A stretch of 64,000 bases of DNA from Sialis fuliginosa (GCA_961205875.1 OY540812.1:33055098-33119097), one strand, 5' to 3'; counted from the stretch's first letter, positions 12,681 to 25,400 are shown. Notes: a model not told the origin generated them from the sequence alone. Translations and numbers: made by a program.

Positions 12681-14376
12681 AAAAAACTTCTGCCAAGTAA
12701 ATGCACAGTTCTTCATTGCACTAACTACACTAAATGTAGTTAATTATAATTATTGAACAATTTTAATTAACGTCGATTAAGTACTCAGATGAACAGATTG
12801 CCATTGTTAACCATTTGGTTTTTATACAATATTATTTAAAAATATTAATTCCAAATTTTTTTTTTTATATTTTTAATTTTTTGACAATTTTAATCAATTC
12901 TAAATTTTTTGGCTATGAAAACGTTAAAATGGCATTTAATATGTAGAAGTAAATGGCGATTAAAAAAACAAAAGACGATTTTTTAAATGAAATTTAGTTA
13001 AATCTTTGTATGGGATTATATTATTATATTATTATTATATTACAACTAACATTTCGTTGTAGAAACCTATATTATAGAACAGGGCTGGCCAACTCGCGGC
13101 CCGCGACGCTCTTATGTGCGGCCTGCGGCCACATATGAAGAAATTTTTTCTAAATGAAGAAATTTTTTATAATGTTTATTTTAAATATCAGGTGTATCAG
13201 AATGATTGAGGTTGGTTTTAATTTCCCACTGATTTCTTTAAAATATTGTTCTATTTATGCGACTTAACTGTTCATTTTAATTGGTAATAATAATAATATA
13301 ACAAAAAATTGAAATTTGAAATATTTTTGTGAATAAATAAAACCATTATTTATTAGTATTTTAAATACTTGATACCATACAGATGTATTTTGTTGTTGAT
13401 TAAATATATTTTTTTAATTTACTTTGATTGAACAGTTGCTTGTTTTTTCCCTCGGATCGTATTTGACAAATTGCAACTCTTTATCTGTGACGGAGCGAAA
13501 TATTGAGATGTTTTTTTCGCTATTTATATACTATACAAAATCGTAAATATCTCGGTTTCTATGCGAAGTAATACGTAATTTTTTCTCTAAAACTCCTACA
13601 CTTATGTAGAATTTTTCGCACTGGATCGAATAATATCAATTACTACCCTTCATCTGTGACATGGGGCGAAATATTGAAGGTCGGCTATATGTATAAAATC
13701 CTATGAAAAGTATCTGTATTATAAAATTGATTATATAAGTTATCTATTGGCTTTTTATTTATTGCATGATTATTAGTTCCGGATATATAAGATTTCAAAG
13801 TGTGACATATTTTCGTAACATTCGTGTTTCTGAGGTTTTTCTATTCTACTTAAAAAAATTGATTAGAAAAAAAATCAAAAACTGAAAATCTAAATTTTTT
13901 TTACAAAATTTCTTATTTATGTGCAGCCCTCAGAAAATTTTAGGTCGTTAATGCGGCCCGCAGTGCAATTTGGGTTGGCAGGCCTGTTATTGAAAATTGA
14001 ATGCTCTACAAAGATTCTATAAACTTTTCATGTAACATGTGTCGTTCTTGAGATATCTTAAAAAAGAACTGTTTTTGGATGTCACCTCTCTCCTTACACA
14101 TGATTTGAATGAATTTTAAATGATGCCAGACCCAACCAACCAACCATGTTTCATTAATATCGGTTCAGTGGTTCTTGAGTTAGGCAAATGACAAGGATTC
14201 AAGGGACAGATAGACAGACACACGGGCACACAAACAGACAAACTAACACGGAACGAAAAGTGTTTGTCTCGGTCAGAAACGGAAAGATCAAGTTAAAATT
14301 TTTAAATCAGAGAACAATTTTTTTTCTCATTTTAAAACGTTCACAAAGCTTCTCGTATCTTCAATATGGCTCAAAA
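12681..14376 (-). repeat. Family A repeat, copy 3, split by a hAT element
   Basis: The end block (TGCCAAGTAAATGCACAG) lies at 12690 and the start block (TCTCGTATCTTCAATATGG) at about 14370, so it is in minus orientation. The two halves 12681-13079 and 13987-14376 join in register once the hAT element and one copy of its 8-bp duplication are removed; copy 4 at 14785 shows the uninterrupted sequence. The GACAGACA core gives the open frame at 14188-14379, which is not a gene. Confidence 0.75.
13080..13986. mobile_element. hAT-type non-autonomous element (907 bp)
   Basis: The ends are CAGGGCTGGCCAAC on the left and, reading inward from the right, CAGGCCTGCCAACC, the CAGG..CCAAC form typical of hAT termini. 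It is flanked by TTATAGAA (13072-13079) and TTATTGAA (13987-13994), an 8-bp target duplication with one mismatch. Subterminal GCGGCCCGC motifs also fit hAT. Inside (about 13445-13690) are two tandem units with GGATCGAATAATATCAATTA and CTGTGACATGGGGCGAAATA, related to the tandem tail at 48.4-49.3 kb. No transposase frame is present. Confidence 0.88.
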
Positions 14377-14784
14377 TAATATTTCTAGTTGTAAGTTGCT
14401 ATATTGTTATATTGCTCTGGTTTGAGAGCTGACTAATGGTTCTAAAATGAAACTGTTTATCAGATACAGACAAAGACGAGAAAATACATAGAATGGGTTA
14501 GAACGTTAATGTTTTTGCCGATACAAATGTTCGACCGCAGCAATCTTGGGCTAAGCAAACATACAAGATGTTCGAATCAATGCTTCATAATTAATTGTTT
14601 AAGGAATGCGGTTTCAGATGCATTGCATTCGAGTGTCATGATACAAATGATTTATTTTTATCTTTCTTGTTAATAAATCGGTGTAACCGTATTTTGTGGA
14701 AATCTTTACAAAATGCAATAATATTAGTGTGTAAAACCCAGTTATTAATTTTTGTTGCATTTCGTAAAACATAATAAAGTTATA

Positions 14785-15422
14785 AAAAAAACATCTGTCA
14801 AGTAAATGCATAGTTCTTCTTTGTGTTAAATTCGTCAAAGATAGTTAATTAATAATCAAACGGTTTAAATAATCACTGATAAAGTATTCTCATGAACTGC
14901 CATTGGTTAACAATTTAAATTTTATACAATTTTATTAAAAAATATTTATTTGACATTTTTATTAATACGAGCCTGTATATTTTTTCGTATATTTTAAAAT
15001 TTTTGATATTTTTTAAAGCAAATTGAGATAAACATTTTGTTATGGTGTCCTACATTATAGAAAATTGAATGCTCTACAAACAAGATTATGTAAAATTTTC
15101 ACGTAACATGTGTTTTTCTTTATATATCCTAAAAATAACTGTTTTGGGGTGTCACCACTCCCCCTTACACAAGATATTAATGATTTTTAAATGAGACCGT
15201 CCTAAAGCTAACCAAACAAGTTACATTAATATCGGTTCAGAGGTCATGAGTTATGCGTGTACAAGGATTCAGGGGACAGACACACAGACACTGAACGAAA
15301 TATAGTTGTCTTGGCCTATAATGGAAAGATCATGTTAAAATTTTGAAATCCGGAGAATTTTTTTTCTCATTTTAAAAAGATTACAAAACTTCTCGTATCT
15401 TCGATATGACGAGGAAGCAATA
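14785..15422 (-). repeat. Family A repeat, copy 4, most complete
   Basis: It runs from AACATCTGTCAAGTAAATGC to TCGATATGACGAGGAAGC. CGAGGAAGC-type sequence occurs near both ends in inverted orientation, hinting at short terminal inverted repeats. It contains the ATATCGGTTCAGAGGTCATG block and a short GACAGACA core. It carries the intact TTATAGAAAATTGAATG site that the hAT element occupies in copy 3. Confidence 0.75.
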
Positions 15423-15721
15423 TTAAATTTTAGATAAATGCATGTTAAAAACAGTTCATAAAGGTACCTACTTTTTACACAAACCAATATGGTATATTTA
15501 AGTACCTACCTTTAAGTTCTAATAAACTCTAACACGCACAATTCCTTTCTTCAATCAGAATACAAAAACGACGAGCTTGGAATAAATAAAGATGCATTAA
15601 GATGCTTGAGTTCAGGTTTTATATATTTAGTTAAAATTGTCACAAGACATAACAAATGCATTAAATGACATTTACAACCTCTTAACAATTACAGCGACAA
15701 TTACACAAGCCATTGATTTTA

Positions 15722-16140
15722 TTTAAAACAAGCTGTGTCTGGGGCTTCGCTCAATTAAATATAAAAGTTAAATATATGTTATCGCGGAGTTTATTTTAGG
15801 TCTATTTATTCTACACAATCCTTTATTGTTCAATATTTAACGGTTTAGGCAACGTATTGCAAAAGAGTGCGCTAACGGTAAACTTTTTCCGACTTGATTT
15901 ACTATTATCGTCATTGCTTATTCCTTATGTTACCTAACATAACAAAATATATCCTATAACCTGGCCAGAGAACATATATATCAATTAAGAAAAACACTTA
16001 AATCGGATGTGGTTCTCATGTTGATGTTATTGATAAATCAGAAACAATATCAAATAACCTGGACAAAGGACATATTTAATTTAATATATTAATTAAAAAA
16101 TAAACACATAAATCGGATAAGTAGTATTAATATCAAGTAC
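15722..16140 (+). repeat. Retroelement-like repeat N2, copy 1
   Basis: It starts GGGGCTTCGCTCAATTAAAT and contains TTCCGACTTGATTTACTATT and CTATAACCTGGCCAGAG, shared in order with 50876-51226. The second half repeats the ATAACCTGG..ACATA segment, an internal duplication. Repeats opening with CTTCGCTC are commonly non-LTR retroelement remnants in insects; no reverse transcriptase remains. Between 16141 and 16492 I see nothing further. Confidence 0.55.
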
Positions 16141-16492
16141 CTATTAATATACTGAATGTTCAAATTAAAACATTACAAATTTTTATTTCGACTAACAGAA
16201 AACTTTTAAGTTACTCATTATCAGTTTACTTAACTCATTTTATTTTTATTTGTGGATTTTATGTTTTTCTTTACGGTAACTTTGGTTTTTTAAATGAGAA
16301 CCTATTAGTTTTAAGAAACGCGAAAATAAAAATCTGTTTGAAACATTTTTTAATTCGAAGCATTGTACCAACACGAGATTTGTTACATTTAATAAATTAA
16401 TTGCAAGAAAAAATATAACAGACAACAAAAAAAATTATGTTTTTGTATTTTATTTTTAAAATGTTTAAAATTTTTTTTTTTGAAACTCGAGT

Positions 16493-16676
16493 ATAAAGGC
16501 ATCACCCAATTTGACATCCAATCTGATCTGCAGTGTCCCTGTAGATGGTGTATAGGCAAATCGGGGCAATTAATGTGTATATATAAAACACTACTTACTA
16601 TAATAATACCCGATTTACCCCCACTCTATTTCTGTACAAATTGGCCCTGCAGATTGGATGGTGTATAGAGGCCTTA
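16493..16676. mobile_element. Short inverted-repeat element (MITE-like)
   Basis: The left end AAGGCATCACCC..ATCCAATCTG..CTGCAG pairs imperfectly with the right end CTGCAGATTGGATGG..GAGGCCTT. The inner part (GGTGTATAGGCAAATCGGGG versus CCCGATTTACCCCC) is also complementary. About 184 bp in all. The 62-codon frame at 16480-16668 is palindrome sequence, not a gene. Confidence 0.6.
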
Positions 16677-18014
16677 AAATTGCTTCAGGTTAAAAAATAT
16701 CGGTATATAAAATAAATACATACTCAAAAATCAAAATTATCATTAAAAATTAAAACAATAAAAAATATTTTGATACTGCGCTCTCTAAACTGATTGTGAG
16801 TAATATTTGTTCCAAATTTTTTTGCAAATTGTCTCAGATTTAAAAATGTTTTGGGTAATTTTTTTTTAATATCATATTGCCCCTCTAAACAGAGTAACTT
16901 TTTTTATGTTTTTTGAAATAAAAACTCGTTACGTTTTATTTTGTCATTTACTTTAATTTAAAACTACCATGTTTATAAAAAAAGTTAAACAAGTTGAAGT
17001 AGCCATTTTAAAAAATAATATACGTAATACGAATACCTAGTATAGTATTTAAAGGAATTTTATACATTTTAGGATTTATTAAAGTGCTTACATATTAAAA
17101 TAGATAAAATAAATTTTACAAAGAAACAGAGAAATAAATACATTCTTTAATACAATCACATGTATAAAATATCATGTATAAAATTTCTAATATTTGAATT
17201 TATCTGAAAAGACTGAACATTTTTTTCATTTTATACTGCATCCCACTTTCATATTACTGGCCAACCATCGAATTTACGAAAATGAGATAGATAAATATTT
17301 TTAAACGACATTTCATACTCCTATCTCATTCTGAACAAAATTAGGTTACATTCACTCGATCGGTTTTAAATTATTTCAATCGACATATAGAAACGAGATA
17401 CATATACTCATATAGAGTTACATTACATTTACTGTCCTTCTTTAAAGAAGACACATAGTTTGTGAAGTGTGTCGGTAAAGATGCACTCTACCATATCAAT
17501 AGAGCTAGCCAGAGTTGGTTCTACAGAATTCTTTCCAACTGATACGTATGTAATACGTAATGTATATGTACAAATATATACAGTAGTTAAATCCATATTT
17601 ACATTTAAAGCTAGAAATAATGCAAACTTATTATTTTATAATTAAAGTAGTGGCACCAGTCTTGTCAAGGACCCTAGTATTGGCACATTTTTAATTAAAT
17701 GTACTGTGTTAGAAATATGTGTTGATATTTGATTACTACCATTTCTGAATATTAATCTATATACGTTTAACTGTCAGCGTGATTTGATGACAATCGGCCA
17801 ATAGGTGTCAAAATGGTGTACATTTAAACTAATTATTTGTATAATTTATTTATTAATTATAGCAACTGCTTTACATTGTTTCAAATTTGACGATTCTTTC
17901 TTTTATATCTTTTGTGTCGTAGTACTTATCATTTTGTAATTAACAAGTGTCCATCACTGCGTGCTCATTACTGGTTTTACCTTTGCCATTACTGGAGAAA
18001 AACATGAACAAAAT
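16677..18014. other. No gene recognised
   Basis: AT-rich sequence without coding frames or clear repeats. A CGTATGTAATACGTAATGTA stretch near 17545 is weakly palindromic. Confidence 0.4.
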
Positions 18015-18200
18015 AAATGGCTATAATTAAAAAAAACTATATTTGCGGACTTTGGTAATTAAATTGATTAAATAAAGAGTTACTTGTTTTATTAGTAACA
18101 TGAGTTCATGATAATTACAAAAAACAAGCCCATTAATCCAAAAAAACGAAAACTTGCTCTTATTACGGCCATAACTGGTGCCTTTTTACCTTATATCATT
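18015..18200 (+). repeat. Interspersed repeat E, copy 1
   Basis: Shares ATATTTGCGGACTTTG, then AACATGAGTTCATGA, then GGCCATAACTGGTGCC, in order, with 54370-54712. That second copy holds about 160 bp of extra sequence in the middle. Unclassified, non-coding. Confidence 0.6.
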
Positions 18201-18507
18201 TTTCCAACTCAAATGTGTACCTATATTGATTCAAACCTGAACTAAAAATTATTAGGTAAAACTGTTTTGGAGGTCAGAATAGTTTCAAATATTCAATAGT
18301 TTTAGTTTCAGATACGGGGCTCCGAAACATCCAACAAAGTTTTTTATAAAATAATTCCAGAATAAATACAGTTACGAAAACGCAGCAAACGAGAGCTTGA
18401 GAAATTGATATCAGTAAATTCTGAATCAGAAAATTAGATTTTTTTCTTGGTTACATCCAAATTAGTATTTTCGTGAAGTTTATTGATTTTAAACAACGAT
18501 TTAGATA

Positions 18508-18684
18508 CTTACACTAAAAATATACACATTAACCACAATAAAACAATATCACTGGACACGTTTTTCGACTTCACAGGAAGTCCTCATCAGGAGCCTAACA
18601 GTTCCAGACTGATGAGGACTTCTTATGAAACACGTATCGAGTGACATTGATTTATTGTGGTTAAGGTGTATATTTTTAGTTTAA
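18508..18684. mobile_element. Hairpin element H, copy 1
   Basis: Inverted repeat of about 177 bp. The arms open CTTACACTAAAAATATACAC and close GTGTATATTTTTAGTTTAAG. Inner arms carry GACACGTTTTTCGACTTC and GAAACACGTATCGAGTG, and the apex carries CCTCATCAG and CTGATGAGG. A deleted relative lies 400 bp downstream at 19093. Confidence 0.75.
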
Positions 18685-18837
18685 GTGATTAATTGTAATT
18701 AAAAGTTTCTCAATTATTCCAGTAGTAATGATTTAAGTGTTAAGGATAAAATTTATTGTTGAAAAGGTAAAAAATTTTTTTCCAAACTAAAATGAACCTA
18801 AATGCTTTATTTAATAAAAAATATATTTCATAAGTAA

Positions 18838-19559
18838 AATATCGGTATGGAGAACCATACATAATTTCCATGTTCTTTAATATATTTTTAAATAATTTTT
18901 AATATATGAAAAATTTCAATGTTATCTATGTGTCAGAAATAAAACTCACTTTTGTATGTAAATATTAGTTTTCTTATATCCTAATGTCAAAAAAATATAA
19001 TACACATTCGTAGAATATCTAATTTGACAATTTGAATTTTGTAGCATTTAATAATTAGTACTGGAAAAACGGAGAAACTGTGGTTTCTAGTCACTTAAAC
19101 TAAAAATATACACCTTAACCACAATAAAACAATGTCACTCGACACGTGTTTCGACTTCACAGTGTCGAGTGACATTGTTTTATTGTGGTTAAGGTGTATA
19201 TTTTTAGTTTAAGTAATAATTAGTATTTAAAATTCAAATTTTGATGGTGGTTTTCACCCCTTCAATAGTTGTTTAGGCACATACAAATAATAAACATACC
19301 TTAGGTTCAATTGAACTACAAATGTACCAAGTCTTATCAAAATTAGTAAGATTACTCGTAACGTTCATTTTCTAGAGATAAAAGGTACAAAATATTTCTA
19401 AAAACCCTAATCCGATTGGCACCAAAATCAACAGGTCGGGAGTACTCACTGATTGTGAGACAAACATTTTCCCCAAAAATAATTCAGATTGGTGCATTTT
19501 TACAGTAATTATCGTGAACGAAAGAAAATTCTACATCCAGACACACTCACAGCGACCAT
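18838..19559 (+). repeat. Long interspersed repeat L, copy 1
   Basis: It starts ATCGGTATGGAGAACCATAC and ends near TCTACATCCAGACACACTCA. The same blocks in order form 57687-58515: AATACACATTCGTAGAATA, CAAATGTACCAAGTCTTATC, ACATTTTCCCCAAAAATAAT. The copies differ by insertions: hairpin H2 here, and about 240 bp at 57845-58080 in the other. The ending in ACACA-rich sequence suggests a retroelement 3' tail, but no coding remnant is visible. Confidence 0.65.
19093..19214. mobile_element. Hairpin element H, copy 2
   Basis: A 122-bp nearly perfect palindrome, ACTTAAACTAAAAATATACA to its complement. It has the same arms as copy 1 at 18508 but lacks the apex with CCTCATCAG. It sits inside repeat L, where the other L copy (near 58190) has no hairpin, which supports insertion of a discrete element. 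Confidence 0.8.
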
Positions 19560-20389
19560 GCGGAAATTAACTTTTCTTTAAGTTTTAAAGGTAGTACAAT
19601 CAAAATCTTATCTCGGACACAATTTTTCAACGGTATTACAAAACTTCCATTTCATTCAGAATTAATTTTTCGAATTAAAATGTCGTTTTCAAAAAAAGTC
19701 CATCAGAATTCACAAAACCGATAATAGAATTTTGATGATTTTTCCCAAAACGAAATTTCAAGATCTCCAGATTTTTTATGATTCATTTCGTAAAGCTAGA
19801 TTTCAATTATAAAATTTTAATTAAAGATAAAAAAAATTGAGATAATTTTTTTGTATATTTCTAAATGTATATTATTTTGTTAGAAATATAATAAACAAAT
19901 AGCGACGGTATTGAAATTGCGGGTGATATTTTGTGCTAATACTGAATTAAATAAATCCGTCCCTGTAGATGTAGCTGGTAGGGTGTCGGAAAAACCTAAA
20001 CGAGTTATTGGCGTGTCTCAAATGCACCGTTGGGAAATGGGAAAAGTGTAAAGTCACATCGGAAAATACTACATGTTCTCGCTGATTATAAAATTTGATT
20101 TTTCCCTTTTTACATTTCCTTGACAACATTACGATATTGTTATATGCAGTTAAAACCGGAGATTCAAGTGAATTGTAGGTGTTATATAAAAGAACGGAAA
20201 TACTTAGTATTACCACTCACAGATTGTTTTATTCAAGATGAATGCAATTTTTACTTTCTGTTTCTTCGTTTATTTCTTTTAAATAATTCTCTATAATTGT
20301 TTTATTAATTTATTTTAAATATGTTTGGACATTCCGTAACTGATTGTGAGTTAAATGACGCTTTAAAGGATTGAGATAAGACTATCCAT
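19560..20389. other. No gene recognised
   Basis: AT-rich sequence. The 89-codon minus frame at 19947-20216 shows no domain or compositional sign of coding. Confidence 0.4.
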
Positions 20390-20393
20390 AGTT

Positions 20394-21172
20394 GGCTGAT
20401 TCTCAAAAAAAGTAGAAAAATGATTTTGTTATATTGTGGTTTTTTTTTTTAATAATGTACAATTTCTTTCTTAAATATAATAAAACATAGGGTAATTTTC
20501 TGAAGGGTTATAGTGGTCCCCAATATTTTTGACTTTAAAGGGGGTTAAAACAAAAATTCAAAAGTGAGGAAATGATAGCTTAGTGAGGGAATGATAACTT
20601 AGTGAGGGAATGACAAGCGAAAATGTAAATTTGGATAATAATACTTAAAAACAATTTCAACAATACACTTCAACACTCACAGCCATTTCGCCATATTTAT
20701 TTTTTAATGTCAGTATTGCCACATTATAAAAACAATAACGCTGCGTTCAGATAGATTTAAAATTACGGTCTAATTTCACTGTTACAGAAATTGTGATGGA
20801 ATGATTCGTTTTTTAAGGACATACTTGTAAATTTATTTTCTGTTTGTGTTTTACTTACTGTTGTACATTTTTAAATAGCGAATATTGTTATAAATGAATA
20901 AATAATAAGTTATTAAACACATTCTAGAAAACTTTTCGAAACAAATTAGAAATGTATTTAAATTTGGTGGTTGGGATACAGTGAGGGAATGATTTTTGAG
21001 GTATAAATTTTAATATATTTTTACAATTTATAATAACTGAAATAAAATTAATATACAATTTGGTACACTTAGTGATGTAGTTTCATAAGAGAATCTCCTT
21101 AACTTTAATTTTCGATCTCGTTTTATAGAAATCAGAAAGGACAACAATTAAAATTTTTTTTGAGAATCAGCC
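20394..21172. mobile_element. Inverted-repeat element with 4-bp AGTT duplication
   Basis: Terminal repeats GGCTGATTCTCAAAAAAA and TTTTTTTGAGAATCAGCC are perfect over 18 bases. AGTT flanks both sides (20390-20393 and 21173-21176). The 779-bp body is non-coding. Near its left end it has three tandem units of GTGAGGGAATGATAACTTA type at about 20562-20617, and GTGAGGGAATGATT recurs near the right end at 20980. A non-autonomous DNA transposon; superfamily not assigned. Confidence 0.8.
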
Positions 21173-21176
21173 AGTT

Positions 21177-22690
21177 AACTTTATACCTACACTGCCGTGC
21201 TTAGGTAAAAGGCAGTAAACTTCTTTTACTGCATATTAGTAATTTTGATGCTATTAGTTTTTTCAGATGATTTTCTACATATTAATCATTAAGAATGTTA
21301 TTTCAAAAGAATATTATTTTTTTAAGTTTATCGAATGTATAAAATTAGTTACTTTTCCTGAATATAAAAGCAGTAAAATCATTTTTCAACATAAAAAAGT
21401 TGTAACATTTAAACTATACTGCTTTTATCCACTGAAAATATGTATACGTACAATATTCACAATCATTCCAAGTTCTTATAATTTTGAAAAGACAGTTTTC
21501 AAAAATTATCTAATTTAAATAAATAATACAGTAAATTGTTTTTTTCATTTATTTTTTCATTGTAATTTTTCTTCAATCACTTTATAAGTGTCATAAAAAT
21601 TAATTATTCGTTATGTATTACTATTTAAGAATTTTTAAATTCGATACTTATTAGACAAAGATTATTGTACCTATTACTAATTTTTATTTTGATCTCAATA
21701 AAATACATTGAAATAAAACTGAATTTTTAATCTGCATTACTGCATTTTATTTCTATCTAATTAAGTGAATTATTTTTTTTGAATATACTTTTCAGTCGAT
21801 GGGAAGGGTCTGTTTTTGGGTTATCAAATTTCATCTTAATCGGTATAAAATTTATATAGACAGACAGACGGATGGACAGAACTAAACTATAAGGGTTCCT
21901 AGTTTTCTACAGAACCCTAAAAAGGATATGGTGTATGTAAATAAATATTAAATTTATAATCAACGAAAAGAAATATTACATAATGTTTTCGTACTATTAT
22001 TACAAAAGAATATTAATTTATATATTAATTTTACCTTTATGTCATTGTAATATTAACAAATTTCAAATCACACTCTTTCGTGGAAATTATAAATGCATGG
22101 CAAGGACATTTCTTCAAAGTTTAATTATTTTCTTAACAATGTCTTGTATAAGAGCACGACGTTTTTAAAATATTTCATTCATTTTAGAAGACGATTAAAA
22201 ATTAATATGGTTGCATTTTAGATCAAAAGTAGTATGACGCTTTTAGGAAAGCAAAAGACGAAAGCTCCCGGGCTTTTTAATAGAACATCACCTTGAAGGC
22301 TTTAATTTGGTACGTCGAATGTAGACCCTCAAGAAAGCTTTTTGCTTGGACTTCAAAGAAAGCTTAATATAGGAACACACTCCCACACACTCAAAGGCGA
22401 ATTTAGGTAGAGCAATATTTAAATATGGTTACATTTATACTGTGTATGTGTGTGATAATTATTCTGAAAATTGGGAATAATATAAACAAAATACACGAAA
22501 CACAAAGGATATTTACAAACGTGTTTGTGTTCTTTGAAAACGGTTGTTCTTCCGGTTCCTTAAACATGTTTTAAACATACATAAATAAATTGTTCACTAT
22601 AATATAAAAGTATAAATTATTTTATAAATCATATTTTGAAAAATTATATCTTTATACAAATTATTGTGAAACTTTATGTATTTAAGTACT
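21177..22690. other. AT-rich stretch with a retroelement-like tail
   Basis: At about 21790-21920 a segment reads TTCATCTTAATCGGTATAAAA, GACAGACAGACGGATGGACAG, then AGGGTTCC..GAACCCTAAAAA. This resembles the tails at 24845-24900, 46020-46087 and 53420-53468. The remainder has no recognisable feature; the frames at 21267 and 21983 are low-complexity. Confidence 0.4.
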
Positions 22691-22890
22691 TAGGGGAACA
22701 GCGGCTAAGATGGCACACCCAGAAAAACGCTAATTAAAAATGTTTGAAAACTATTAAATTGTCTTTGTTTACGTACAAGATGTGATCTTAGAAGAAAAAA
22801 ATTGCAATTCTATAATTTTTTTTTATTATTTATGAAGAATCGTAAAAAATAAAGATTTTGGACATTTTCATCTATGAATTACGAATCATA
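22691..22890 (+). repeat. Interspersed repeat R, copy 2
   Basis: Starts TAGGGGAACAGCGGCTAAGA and follows copy 1 (2008) through the AAATTGTCTTTGTTTA block and into GGACATTTTCATCT, which is also present after copy 1 near 2170. Confidence 0.65.
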
Positions 22891-22894
22891 GTGT

Positions 22895-23495
22895 ACAGGC
22901 TGTCCCGTAAACATACTGACAAACTTACAGGAGTTTTTAAGGACATTAAAACGATCGCTTTTTGTTAATAAATCCACATCCACAAACGAATCGTTTCAAC
23001 TGTAGAGCAAAAGAAAGGACCTCGTACAAAAGAAATGAATTTCATCTTTTGGTTGAAATTGTTTACTGATCAAAAGATATAATGGCTGCAACCTACGAAA
23101 ATCCATAATTTCTGCTCCGGAAGGCACCCAAATATTATATGTTTATATTTATCTCTAAGGAAATTTTGTAATAAATAAAAAGTTCTGAGAATTAGTAAGA
23201 CAATATAAAATATTATTTTTAGTTTTTTATATAACATTTTCTAATTTTATAAAAAAAAACTACCTAATAAAAGAAAATAAAAAATGTCACAAAAAGTTTT
23301 AAATAAATTTCTTTGATTTATTGACTAATTCGAAGCACTTTTTATTCCTTGCAATGTATTAAATATAATATATTTCGATGACACCTAGAGCAAAAAATCT
23401 GAATTTTCGTAGATTGCGTCCTTTACAACTTTTGATCAACACACTATCATTTCCACAAAATTTTCAACCAAAAGGCAATATTAATTGCATATGCA
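22895..23495. mobile_element. Diverged foldback element
   Basis: The left arm (about 23030-23120: ATCTTTTGGTTGAAATTGTT, GATCAAAAGATA, CTACGAAAATCCAT) is complementary to the right arm (about 23387-23485: GAATTTTCGTAGATTGCG, TTTTGATCAACA, TTTTCAACCAAAAG). The copy is old, with many mismatches. GGCTGTCCCGTAAACATACT at 22903 resembles the GTGTCCC ends of other insect miniature elements. Confidence 0.6.
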
Positions 23496-25354
23496 ATTTT
23501 GAAAATTTTAGACATATAATTTTATATCAAGTTTAAAATCGTATATTAAAATTTTATTAAAATTCGAAATATCAAATTGCCAGAGAATATACAATTTTCA
23601 ATAGATTACCTACATAGGAATTTAATCGCCTAAATATATATAAGTACAACTACTTTTTTATCTAGCAAATGAGTTTCAAAATATCTGTCTTTGTTAAGTA
23701 TATGGAGAAATGATTTAAATATTATAATAATCAAATGGGAGGAGCCTACCAGGTTTGTGATAAACGAATTTAAATGAAAACTGGTCGACCACTTTTGCAG
23801 GCGATAGTACATTGTACATTGATACAAATGTTTTTTTTTCAATTATCTTATATCCCGTTTTAAATTCCTAGATACGCTGATCATTACAATACTGCAAACA
23901 TATCTGTTCTATGTACATAAAAAATAGCATACATATTGTTGTATTCATGGAGTATTTTTTTGCTCTATTTCCACCTTTCATCATCGCACGACATCAAACG
24001 AAAGACAAAAAAGACGTATGTGAAAAGATATAAAAATTGTCTTTTGATGTAGCGAATATATTATTAGGGAATGGAATTCTGAAGGCATTGTCTCATACAT
24101 AGTTTGATGTGCGACCAGGTGTGCTCTCTTGTATTGTTGTTACGATATAGGTTGGATCTTTATATAGCAATTCTAATGTCCATTATATCATATTTTTAAT
24201 AAATGCTAATGCGGTATAGATAAATGTATGTTATTTTGCTGTATGTAATATTAAATATAAAACAAGTAATATAAAAAATAGGAATAGGGGAAAGTGGGGC
24301 AGTTACGAACACCTAAAGAAAAAATCAAATAAATTAACACCTGAGTATGAAACAAATAGAAGTATTGTGTATTATTATTATATTCAATTTTCAACATATG
24401 TACATTTTAATAAAATATTGGAACAAAATTAACATTAATGAAGAAAACAAAACCTTAGGTAATCGTGATTACTCGAATAGTTTGGAGTAATCACGAACAG
24501 TGAGATAATTAAACCTAATTGGTACAAAATTCACAGCGAAAGTTTCTGGGTATACTTTAACCACTGATACAATTATTATGTGCTCATAAATTGCACTTGT
24601 AACACATTAACCAGTCTTCAACAGGAGGATATTTTACAACGATCGAAATTGCCTCATTCTATTCGTACATCATTACCTCACGAGCTTGAAGGTTAAGATC
24701 ATATAATAAACAACAAAGGTAACATTAAATATTGTTTGATCGAGTCTTACTGGAGCATTACTTAACCACATTTATATTAATTACATATCAGTTATTACAT
24801 GGCTTTTACTTTAATAAAAAAATAGATGAAATATTATATAATGAAAAGGACGGACGGACGACAAAGTGAGATTAATAAGGTTTCTTCGGAACCCTAAAAA
24901 TGGAATTAAGATTACTTTGTACTGTGAGCGTGATTTTCACTAAACGTAAACGGTCCGATACTAGATGTAGGCCTAGCTGTCGGTAAGTGCAGAGAGAATA
25001 TTAATTTTCCTCTTATAACACACTGAAACCACTGAATTCGTGATTACTGATTACATCTCTCCCTTACACTACCCTAACACAAATTCAGTATCGTGTCATT
25101 TTTCCACTGCTCAGCTGTTTTTATTGATGGAGTGATAATATGTACCCTATAACACTTCTGAGATTTCATGAAACACGTTAGTGCAAGTTTCACTAAAATC
25201 GGTCAAGTAGTTTTTGATATTGCTTTGGTCAAAACATACACACACAAACTTCCTATATTTATAATACAATATATTAGTATAGATTACTGATTATTAGATT
25301 TTACGACCAATGTTAATTGTAAGTTAGTGATTTTTATATCATATTAGCGCTTTG
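23496..25354. other. No gene recognised; two repeat ends
   Basis: GGGGAAAGTGGGGCAGTTACG at 24289 resembles the terminus of the TA-flanked element T (GGGTCGAGCGGGGTAAATAT), but no full copy follows. A tail at 24845-24900 (GGACGACAAAGTGAGATTAA, GGAACCCTAAAAA) matches 53425-53468. At 25150-25290 a segment with AAAATCGGTCAAGTAGTTTT and ACACACAAACTTCC looks like another retroelement tail. Confidence 0.4.
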
Positions 25355-25400
25355 ACTGCCATGGCGGTCTATACGACCGCCCTGTAGCCAGCCAAATTTT
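25355..25400. repeat. Hairpin with GCGGTC/GACCGC stem
   Basis: GGCGGTC-TATAC-GACCGCC is a perfect 7-bp stem (about 25364-25382), preceded by GCGCTTTGACTGCCAT. That opening resembles ends of piggyBac-like miniature elements, but no TTAA pair or opposite end was found. Confidence 0.35.

Noticed and set aside
19947-20216. 89-codon minus frame as a possible small gene
   Set aside because: No domain, signal or compositional shift; such lengths occur by chance in this sequence.
24289-24320. Fourth copy of TA-flanked element T
   Set aside because: Only the GGGG..GTGGGG end is similar; the interior and the other end do not match.
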